A stretch of 8,068 nt of DNA from JBBQSU01 sp038234815 (GTDB lineage: Bacteria; Planctomycetota; Phycisphaerae; Tepidisphaerales; Tepidisphaeraceae). The stretch covers positions 1 through 8,068 of the forward strand of contig JBBQSU010000150.1 in assembly GCA_038234815.1 (NCBI GenBank), written 5' to 3'. Below the pieces are notes generated by a model, which was not told the origin of the DNA, did no database searches, and saw nothing but the letters and a program-made list of their open reading frames with translations. A program made the translations under genes and the position numbers. Shown one piece after another: positions 1-5,270 of the stretch; position 1 is the stretch's first letter; every line of letters starts with the position of its first letter.

Positions 1-69
1 CGGGCGGGCTTGGTCGCGGGGGCGGATGATTGGCAGTGGCAGGGGGAGGTGCATCGGTTGCGATGGTGA
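1..69 (+). CDS. C-terminus of a REP-associated tyrosine transposase (RAYT), 5' truncated by the window
   Basis: Frame 1 is open from the first base to a TGA at 67-69 and gives 22 residues beginning RAGLVAGADDWQW. The RAG-L-V...(E/D)DW-x-W pattern is characteristic of the C-terminal end of RAYT proteins (TnpA_REP, Y1 HUH transposases related to IS200/IS605), where the usual text is close to NPVRAGLV-x(2-4)-EDW-x-W-SS. These single-strand nucleases recognise and cleave REP hairpins that have a GTAG or GGAG head. The identification is strengthened by context: a GGAG-headed hairpin starts 12 bases after the stop and an array of them follows. The catalytic HUH and Tyr motifs lie outside the window, so activity cannot be judged. 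The call rests on a short stretch of residues plus the neighbouring repeats. The WSS that usually follows is replaced here by WQG. Confidence 0.72.
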   Translation, partial: RAGLVAGADDWQWQGEVHRLRW

Positions 70-81
70 ATGACATGCGCT

Positions 82-104
82 GGAGGGCGTCACTCTGTGA
101 CGCC
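82..104 (+). repeat. REP hairpin, forward orientation, GGAG head
   Basis: A GGAG tetranucleotide (82-85) is followed directly by a perfect 8-bp stem, GGCGTCAC (86-93) pairing with GTGACGCC (97-104) around a TCT loop. A GTAG/GGAG head joined to a hairpin is the defining form of REPs mobilised by RAYT transposases. It sits 12 bases downstream of the RAYT stop codon. It may also act as a stem-loop in the 3' end of the transposase transcript. There is no T-run after it, so it is not a canonical intrinsic terminator. Confidence 0.7.
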
Positions 105-116
105 GTTCCGATTCGC

Positions 117-466
117 GGCGGCAGGGACTGCCGCCCTCCAAGGCGCGCCGGGCGGGAACGTTGGCCCCGCGGCGGCAGGGACTGCCGCCCTCCGGGGCGC
201 GCCGGGCGGGAACGTTGGCCCCGCGGCGGCAGGGACTGCCGCCCTCCAGGGCGCGCCGGGCGGGAACGTTGGCCCCGCGGCGGCAGGGACTGCCGCCCTC
301 CAAGGCGCACCGGGCGAGAACGTTGGCCCCGCGGCGGCGGGGACTGCCGCCCTCCACGGCGCGCCGGGCGGGAACGTTGGCCCCGCGGCGGCAGGGACTG
401 CCGCCCTTCAGGGCGCGCCGGGCGGGAACGTTGGTCCCGCGGCGGCGGGGATTGCCGCCCTCCAGG
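117..466 (-). repeat. 54-bp tandem array of seven inverted REP hairpins (BIME-like)
   Basis: Six full 54-base units start at 117, 171, 225, 279, 333 and 387, and a truncated seventh starts at 441. Each unit opens with a 23-base REP read on the minus strand: head GGAG, stem GGCGGCAG / CTGCCGCC, loop TCC. The rest is a 31-base linker that contains the palindromes GGCGCGCC (usually) and AACGTT. Copy 6 has a changed head (CTTC instead of CTCC on the + strand). Copies 5 and 7 have stem changes that leave G-T (G-U) pairs on the + strand. The opposite-facing REP at 82-104 makes 82-139 a classical BIME pair: TGGAGGGC at 81-88 mirrors GCCCTCCA at 133-140. Because 54 is a multiple of three, all three forward frames stay open through the array. 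Those ORFs encode only 18-residue Arg/Pro/Gly or Ala/Gly repeats and are not treated as genes. Confidence 0.9.
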
Positions 467-469
467 CTT

Positions 470-492
470 TGAGGGCGTTCGTGGTGGACACC
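470..492 (+). repeat. Probable degenerate forward REP closing the array
   Basis: This 23-base stretch aligns without gaps to the forward REP at 82-104 with 14 of 23 bases identical, including GAGGGCGT near the 5' end and GAC-x-CC at the 3' end. It can fold as GGCGTTC (474-480) with GGACACC (486-492), with one mismatch and one G-T pair. The head would be TGAG instead of GGAG. The array would then read forward, seven reverse, forward. The match is weak enough to be chance. An alternative fold pairs CGCCCTC (456-462) with GAGGGCG (471-477). Confidence 0.35.
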
Positions 493-493
493 G

Positions 494-570
494 GAAAGGG
501 GGCATCCTCAATTATGACCGGTTACTTTGCGAACTGTAATACCTGTTTGCTCCCACAAAACCGCGCGGCC
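494..570 (+). repeat. Dispersed intergenic element, copy A
   Basis: This is the first of three related 77-base stretches. It aligns without gaps to copy B (2649-2725) with about 58 of 77 bases identical. Shared blocks are GAAAGGGG, ATCCT-x-AATTATGACCG, GAACTGTA-x-TACCTGT and CACGGCC/CGCGGCC. It starts two bases after the putative closing REP of the array and lies about 255 bases before the membrane-protein gene. It contains a 19-codon ORF (514-573, beginning MTGYFANCNTC). In this copy the stop codon found at codon 14 in copies B and C has become a sense codon. I do not recognise the element. It could be a dispersed non-autonomous repeat, a regulatory leader or a decayed coding fragment. Confidence 0.7.
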
Positions 571-573
571 TGA

Positions 574-824
574 TCGACCGAGAAGCTCCCGATTGACGGG
601 TTCAAAGGGCGTTTCGGGTGGGGCGAGTTGATTAAACATGGTCGGGCTAGCCAGAAGAGCAAAAAGGGTATCGAATTCAGACCCTTCCGATTTGATTTCC
701 CCCGGACCAACGCACACTGGGCCACCGCAGCGTGATGCCACAAACTTTGGCCACACCTGGCCTTCCTGTTTGCTTTACCCGAAATTGACTTCCACCCGCA
801 ACTTCGGTCCACTCAGGTCTCAGG
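574..824. other. Intergenic region without a supported gene
   Basis: This stretch lies between the copy A element and the membrane-protein gene. I see no convincing gene and no RNA gene. Two weak inverted repeats are present: AAGGGT (664-669) with ACCCTT (681-686), and GGCCA (749-753) with TGGCC (758-762). A TTGACG at 593-598 resembles a -35 box but has no acceptable -10 at the right spacing. The promoter of the following gene is probably here, but I cannot place it. ORFs of both strands that cross the stretch have no recognisable content. Confidence 0.5.
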
Positions 825-2672
825 ATGCCAAATTCAACCACTATTTCCGCAGCACCAGACATCAAGATTTCCCGGCTTCCTTGGGCTCTCCGACAATGGC
901 GGCGTTGGCTGCCGACGGTGATCCTGGTGACATTTGTGGCGGGTGTCACCATGCCGGGGCTTGCCTATCGCAGGTGGGCTTGGGATTTCACCGAACCGGG
1001 ACGCTTTCGCGGCGATATCACGCGGAATTTCAATTTCGGGATCACGAGTATCAAGCAGGGGTTTCTCAATGTGTATGAGAACGAGGTTCGGGATAACCCG
1101 CCTCGAAACAAGAAGCTTGATTACCCTCCCTTACGGCTGCTGACTTTTGAAGCTTGGGCAGCCTGGACTCAACATCAGAATCCCAAGGCCAGGCAGTGGA
1201 GAAATGAGTATGCCTTCAGCGCGCCGCTGATGCAGTATTACTCCTGCCTGGAATGGCTGGCCAGCTTGGCGGCCCTGTTGATCGTGCGCCACTGGCTTCA
1301 GCGCTGCGCTCAGGCCGAAGGCCCGCCGGGACAGGCAATCGATCCCTGGGCCGGTCTTTGGCGAGCCATGATGGCGTTTTCCCTGCTGTGGTTTGATCCT
1401 GGGGTGGCCATCATTGCCCATGGTTGGCCCAGTCCGAACATGTGGGCGATCCCGTTTTATCTCTGGGCGGTGCTGCTGTGCCTGTGGGATTATTGGTTCA
1501 TCGCCGGTGCAATCATGGCTATCGGTGCCATGCTGCAAGGCCAGCAGCTTTTTGTGGCGGGGATATTTGTGCTTTGGCCGCTCTTTGCGGGGCGTCCCAT
1601 GCGATCCTTGCGCTGGATTTCAGGATTCTTCATGGCCTTCATGCTGGTGGCCAGCGGGTGGATGCTCACACTGCGGCCCAATGTCGAGCTGCCATTGCGC
1701 CAAGTAAACTGGCCGGCAGTGTGCTGGGTAAGCCTGTCGCTTGCCGTGCTGGTGATGGTGGGTCTGCGCCGACCGCTGGCCCGCAGGCTAGGCCCAATGG
1801 TGCCCGAGCGGTTCCGCAGGGCCAAGTGGCTGTTGCCAACCGCCGCAGTGCTGGTGCTGGGTTTTCCTGCGATTCGATCTGGCGATGTAACGACAATCGC
1901 GTATGCAATCTCCGGTGCGGCCGTGCTGGCATGGCTGTTCTGGCAGCTTTCATGGACGACCAAGCGATATTTACTGGCCCTAGCCGCAGCGACATGCCTG
2001 CTGCTCTGCGTGCCCTTCTTCGGTGCCGGCACAGCCTGGTGGGAAATCGGATTCCTCTATGGTGCCGAGAGATTCCGCAACGTCGGCGGAACTCTCACCG
2101 CCAATCTACCGACGCTGCTGCAAATCAATTTTGGCTGGAGGGAAATCTCCGACGTTGTATTTGATATCCCTGCAAAGTATTTTTTGGGTTGGCCAACCGA
2201 GTCGGTCGAAGTGAACATCCGCCAGGTGCTGGTATCCGCGTTCATCATCCTGTTTCTTCTTGCCGGAGTGGCTATTGCCCGGCAGTATCGTCGGCGAAGC
2301 CCGCATCTGTTAAGCGCTTTAGTCCTGCCTTGGGTGCTGTTCTACACGATATTGCCGCAGATGAGCCCTCGCTATCCGGTCTTCATCGCAGGTGTGGGTG
2401 CAATCTGTATCGGCCACAGTGTTGGGATGTCGCTGTTGGTTCTGATGTTTTCAGCGTTGACCGTCATCCAGACCGCATTGTGCATGATGTACGGCAATGA
2501 TATCCGCATAGGGACGAATAGCAGCGTTCTGTTTAACGGCCAGATGCGTGGTTTGTTTGAAACGCTGAACCCCAGCCTATGCGGGGCGGTGGTAGTGGCA
2601 GCGTGCGTGTTTTTCTGGGTGTCGATGGTCTCTGTCCGAGTTGTGAAAGAAAGGGGCCATCCTAAATTATGA
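825..2672 (+). CDS. Multi-pass membrane protein, GT-C glycosyltransferase-like
   Basis: The predicted protein has 615 residues and roughly 13-15 hydrophobic segments (for example 29-47, 136-155, 178-199, 203-250, 264-282, 297-314, 336-350, 357-375, 382-399, 466-484, 496-530, 532-552, 584-606). A large polar loop of about 90 residues follows the first segment and carries several acidic residues and LDYPPLRLL (98-106). One long N-terminal extracytoplasmic loop plus many helices, a YPPL motif and a late SPRYP motif (514-518) resemble polyprenyl-phosphate-dependent GT-C glycosyltransferases (GT39/GT83/GT87 or RgtA-like). The acceptor and the sugar donor are unknown. ATG 825 is the first possible start, because an in-frame TGA lies at 786-788. 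Its ribosome binding site is poor (only AGG five bases or fewer upstream). The last seven residues (609-615) and the stop come from the copy B repeat, so the C-terminus is probably not ancestral. Coding is secure; function is tentative and it could be another polytopic family. Confidence 0.8.
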   Translation: MPNSTTISAAPDIKISRLPWALRQWRRWLPTVILVTFVAGVTMPGLAYRRWAWDFTEPGRFRGDITRNFNFGITSIKQGFLNVYENEVRDNPPRNKKLDYPPLRLLTFEAWAAWTQHQNPKARQWRNEYAFSAPLMQYYSCLEWLASLAALLIVRHWLQRCAQAEGPPGQAIDPWAGLWRAMMAFSLLWFDPGVAIIAHGWPSPNMWAIPFYLWAVLLCLWDYWFIAGAIMAIGAMLQGQQLFVAGIFVLWPLFAGRPMRSLRWISGFFMAFMLVASGWMLTLRPNVELPLRQVNWPAVCWVSLSLAVLVMVGLRRPLARRLGPMVPERFRRAKWLLPTAAVLVLGFPAIRSGDVTTIAYAISGAAVLAWLFWQLSWTTKRYLLALAAATCLLLCVPFFGAGTAWWEIGFLYGAERFRNVGGTLTANLPTLLQINFGWREISDVVFDIPAKYFLGWPTESVEVNIRQVLVSAFIILFLLAGVAIARQYRRRSPHLLSALVLPWVLFYTILPQMSPRYPVFIAGVGAICIGHSVGMSLLVLMFSALTVIQTALCMMYGNDIRIGTNSSVLFNGQMRGLFETLNPSLCGAVVVAACVFFWVSMVSVRVVKERGHPKL

Positions 2673-2725
2673 CCGATCGCTGCAAGAACTGTAGTACCTG
2701 TCTACCCTGAAGAAACTGCACGGCC
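2649..2725 (+). repeat. Dispersed intergenic element, copy B
   Basis: This is the best-preserved copy of the three-copy element (about 75% identical to copy A, and about 72% to copy C over the 60 bases from AATTATG). It overlaps the end of the membrane-protein gene: the stop TGA (2670-2672) overlaps the ATG (2669-2671) of the element's small ORF as ATGA. The small ORF (2669-2710) encodes 13 residues, MTDRCKNCSTCLP, with a CxxCxxC arrangement of cysteines. A GTAG...CTAC pairing (2691-2694 with 2702-2705) has a compensated counterpart in copy A but is poor in copy C. Function unknown. Confidence 0.72.
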
Positions 2726-2741
2726 AGACCGATGCTTTTTT
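2718..2741 (+). terminator. Possible intrinsic terminator after the membrane-protein gene
   Basis: GCACGG (2718-2723) can pair with CCG (2729-2731) and TGC (2733-2735), with one bulged A at 2732 and a CCAGA loop. Six T residues (2736-2741) follow at once. A T6 run straight after a GC stem is unusual in this GC-rich sequence. The stem is short, so termination may be weak. The 5' arm is the 3' end of copy B; copies A and C have no such T-run. Confidence 0.42.
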
Positions 2742-2798
2742 CGGAGTGACGTCAAGACCGGGACGGGTCCGGTATTGAAGATCACCTGTTTTCTATCC

Positions 2799-2803
2799 AA
2801 GGA
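2799..2803 (+). promoter_or_regulatory. Ribosome binding site deciding the GH95 gene start
   Basis: AAGGA lies four bases before ATG 2808. The alternative upstream start, TTG 2775, has no comparable purine-rich site, so ATG 2808 is preferred. Confidence 0.5.
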
Positions 2804-2807
2804 TCAA

Positions 2808-5012
2808 ATGCAACAAACTTATGACTGGACGTTTCCCCTGCTTCGCACGCACGCAGGCATGTTGCTCGGAAATGGGGTCGCGGGCGTAATGGTGTGGGGC
2901 GGGGGGAACCAACTCAATCTCACCGTCAACCGCGCAGAGTTTTGGGATCGCAGAGGCGCAAAGCAGTGGACCAGCGCGATGAATTTCAATGACATCCGCA
3001 AGCTGCTGGAAGCCGGTGATGAAGACGGCCTGAGGGGAATTTTCACGAAGAAGAATGACCCCGGCCTGCTCCCGGGATCGACCATGCTGCCCATGGGACG
3101 GTTTGAGCTGGTGATGGTGGACGGCGCGAAAATCAAAACCGGTCGACTCGATTTGGCGACTGGACAGATCACGTTATCGATGGACGATGCGCAGGGACAT
3201 AAACATCTGATCAACCTTAATTTGTCCATGAGCGCGCCAGTGCTGCACGTCGCCGGGACGTCGCTGGTTAAGGAGGTGAGGCGGGTTACGTCGTGGGATT
3301 ATGTGGGCGAGGCGCTCAAGGCGGGGTCGTATGCGCCGCCGACGTTGATTGACCGTCCCGACATTACCGGCTGGGCGCTCTGCCCGCCCGCCGACCCGGC
3401 GCTGGCCGCGGTGTGCCGCAAGGATGGGGATGCGTTGTGGATCGCCTTGGAATACGGCAGCGATGCCGATTCAGCGATTGATCATTCGATCCAAACCATC
3501 GATCGAATCCGCCGGGACGGTGCGGATAACCTCCAGGCGAAAAACAAGCTTTGGTGGGACGAGTATTGGAACGACGTTCCGCGGGTACAGTTGCAAAATG
3601 AGAAGCTGGCGTTTCTTTATCATTATGGCATGTACAAATTTGCCGGGTTGACGTACCCGCAGGGCGTCGCCGCGGGGCTGCAGGGGGCGTGGGTGGAGGA
3701 ATATCAGATGCCACCCTGGGCCGCGGACTATCACTTCAACATCAACGTGCAGATGTGTTATCAGCCGGCATATCAGGGAAATCGCTTGTCGCATTTGAAG
3801 CCGCTGTTTGATCTCGTCTGGAGTTGGCGGGACAAGCTGGCCGAGAACGCACGGCTGTTCGTGGGTATTGATGACGGCCTGCTGCTCCCGCACGCGGTGA
3901 ACGATCGCGCGGGGATCATCGGCAGCTTCTGGACCGGCACGATCGACCACGCCTGTACGGCCTGGGTAGCGAAGATGATGTTTGACTATTGGCTGTACGG
4001 AGGCGACGAAGAATTCCTGCGCACTCGTGCCTATCCGTTCATGCAAGGTGCGATGCGCGTCTACGAAGAAATGCTGGATCGGGAGGGCGGCCGCTTCGTG
4101 CTGCCTGTCAGCGTATCTCCCGAATATCGTGGCGCGGCGATGAACGCATGGGGACGCAACGCCAGCTTTCAACTGGCGGCGATTCATTGGCTGGCCGAGG
4201 CGTTGCTTGCGGCCAGCAGGATACTCGGCGAGCCTGAACGACCCGTCTGGCGGGAAATCCAGCAGAAATTGCCCAAGGCCTCTACCGAAACCAAAAACGG
4301 CAAAACACAAATCATGCTGTGGGAAGGCACGCCGCTTGAAGAAAGCCATCGGCATCACAGCCATCTCGGGGGGATTTATCCGTTTGACGTGATCGACCCG
4401 CTTGATCCGGCCTGGCAGCCGATCGTCAAAGACAGCATCAACCACTGGATTTATCAGGGCATGGGGTTGTGGTCGGGCTGGTGCATGCCGTGGGCGGCCA
4501 CATTACATGCCCACACGGGCAATCGTGACATGCCGGAACTGGTGCTGGATATCTGGCAGAAGGTTTTTACGAACGAAGGCCATGGCACGCTGCACGATTG
4601 TATGATCAGGGGCTTCACGCTGATGGGCGCAGGCGCGTCGGCTGCCAGCGGGAAGAATAACGAGATTATGCAGATGGACGCCGGGATGGGCACCGTCGGT
4701 GCAATTCTCGATCTGCTCGTGCATTGCCGGCGCGGGGTGACGCACGTTTTCGCAGGCATCCCCGCGAGCTGGCCCAATGCAGCTTTTGAAAGAGTTCGCA
4801 TCGAAGGCGCATTTCTGGTGTCTTCTGAAATTGCTTCCGGCGACGTGAGCCATGTGACGGTGCATTCTGACAGAGGCGGAAAGTTTCGCCTGGCCAATCC
4901 CTGGACGACAAGCGCGATCGTCGATCGGAATGGCCGACAGGAGCGATTGGATGGCGCGGTGCTGGAGGTGACGATGAATTCAGGCGAGAGCCTGCGGGTT
5001 ACGAGGTCATAA
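2808..5012 (+). CDS. GH95-type glycoside hydrolase (alpha-L-fucosidase/alpha-L-galactosidase-like)
   Basis: The protein has 734 residues from ATG 2808, or 745 from TTG 2775. The N-terminal domain opens with the LGNG-x-x-G-x-MVWGG signature, and an (alpha/alpha)6 catalytic barrel follows. Numbered from ATG 2808, WAADYHFNIN ends with N311 and N313, SPE places a glutamate at 439, HRHHSHL spans 514-520, and QMDAG places an aspartate at 624. These match the Asn/Asn, Glu acid and Asp of GH95 inverting enzymes such as bifidobacterial AfcA, in the same order and similar spacing, so the enzyme looks catalytically competent. GH95 enzymes release terminal alpha-1,2-L-fucose or L-galactose from glycans. 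No signal peptide is seen, so it may act in the cytoplasm on imported oligosaccharides. It lies 135 bases after the membrane-protein gene and is followed 10 bases later by copy C. Exact sugar specificity cannot be read from sequence; a divergent GH95-related activity is possible. Confidence 0.88.
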   Translation: MQQTYDWTFPLLRTHAGMLLGNGVAGVMVWGGGNQLNLTVNRAEFWDRRGAKQWTSAMNFNDIRKLLEAGDEDGLRGIFTKKNDPGLLPGSTMLPMGRFELVMVDGAKIKTGRLDLATGQITLSMDDAQGHKHLINLNLSMSAPVLHVAGTSLVKEVRRVTSWDYVGEALKAGSYAPPTLIDRPDITGWALCPPADPALAAVCRKDGDALWIALEYGSDADSAIDHSIQTIDRIRRDGADNLQAKNKLWWDEYWNDVPRVQLQNEKLAFLYHYGMYKFAGLTYPQGVAAGLQGAWVEEYQMPPWAADYHFNINVQMCYQPAYQGNRLSHLKPLFDLVWSWRDKLAENARLFVGIDDGLLLPHAVNDRAGIIGSFWTGTIDHACTAWVAKMMFDYWLYGGDEEFLRTRAYPFMQGAMRVYEEMLDREGGRFVLPVSVSPEYRGAAMNAWGRNASFQLAAIHWLAEALLAASRILGEPERPVWREIQQKLPKASTETKNGKTQIMLWEGTPLEESHRHHSHLGGIYPFDVIDPLDPAWQPIVKDSINHWIYQGMGLWSGWCMPWAATLHAHTGNRDMPELVLDIWQKVFTNEGHGTLHDCMIRGFTLMGAGASAASGKNNEIMQMDAGMGTVGAILDLLVHCRRGVTHVFAGIPASWPNAAFERVRIEGAFLVSSEIASGDVSHVTVHSDRGGKFRLANPWTTSAIVDRNGRQERLDGAVLEVTMNSGESLRVTRS

Positions 5013-5022
5013 AGGGGAGACA

Positions 5023-5100
5023 GAAAGACGGCCTTTCTGAATTATGGCCGACTGCCGGACAGACTGCAGCACCCGTTTACCGTGATGAAATCGCGCGGCG
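5023..5100 (+). repeat. Dispersed intergenic element, copy C
   Basis: The third copy begins 10 bases after the GH95 stop. From AATTATG onward it aligns without gaps to copy B (about 43 of 60 bases identical); the 5' part needs a one-base insertion. It ends TCGCGCGGC, as in copy A. The small ORF (5044-5085) is 13 codons, MADCRTDCSTRLP, and stops at the same place as in copy B. On the minus strand the copies also share a frame containing GHN and a stop at one fixed position in B and C. This makes it hard to say which strand, if either, was ever coding. Confidence 0.65.
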
Positions 5101-5191
5101 GGGTTAACGCGAGATTCCGGCCGGCACGTCGGGCGCAAGTTCGCGCGTATTGCAAAAGTCTGGGAAACCGGCGACTGGTTAATCGGCCCAT

Positions 5192-5220
5192 CAGGCAGTT
5201 TCGGAGCGGCCCTGTACAAT
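5192..5220 (+). promoter_or_regulatory. Weak promoter candidate before the dipeptidase operon
   Basis: TACAAT (5215-5220) matches five of six bases of a sigma-70 -10 box and lies 50 bases before ATG 5271. The hexamer 17 bases upstream (CAGGCA, 5192-5197) matches only three of six -35 bases, so the call is weak. The position fits a gap of about 258 bases after the GH95 gene. Confidence 0.22.
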
Positions 5221-5260
5221 CCGACTTGCTGTGGTCATTGCCAACGGAAGAAAAGTACGT

Positions 5261-5265
5261 GGAGG
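5261..5265 (+). promoter_or_regulatory. Strong ribosome binding site of the dipeptidase gene
   Basis: GGAGG lies five bases before ATG 5271. It fixes the start there, although the reading frame stays open back to GTG 5082. The 63 extra codons would run back into the end of the copy C repeat and have no family resemblance. Confidence 0.8.
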
Positions 5266-5270
5266 AAATC

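Noticed and set aside
117..466. CRISPR-like array
   Set aside because: The units are contiguous, near-identical 54-base tandem repeats; the linkers are as conserved as the hairpins, so there are no unique spacers.
30..573. Three overlapping forward ORFs of 103-169 residues through the array
   Set aside because: They are open only because the period is divisible by three; products are simple 18-residue repeats with no ribosome binding site or family resemblance, and two of them run out into copy A.
593..598. TTGACG as a -35 box for the membrane-protein gene
   Set aside because: No -10-like hexamer lies 16-18 bases downstream.
508..756. Minus-strand 82-residue ORF across copy A and the following gap
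   Set aside because: No recognisable content, and the matching frame is interrupted by stops in copies B and C. It is kept in mind only as a possible decayed fragment.
638..1078. 146-residue forward ORF overlapping the membrane-protein start
   Set aside because: It overlaps a better supported gene for over 250 bases, and its composition and content look non-coding.
3471..4445. 324-residue minus-strand ORF inside the GH95 gene
   Set aside because: It is antisense to the conserved catalytic core and has no recognisable domain; long shadows are expected in GC-rich coding sequence.
494..5100. Integron attC sites as an explanation of the three-copy element
   Set aside because: No paired RYYYAAC and GTTRRRY core sites were found in the copies, and no long attC-type inverted arms are visible.
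5082..5270. N-terminal extension of the dipeptidase from GTG 5082
   Set aside because: The extra 63 codons begin within the end of the copy C repeat and precede the DAHLDL motif that normally lies at the N-terminus; GGAGG before ATG 5271 clearly marks the start.
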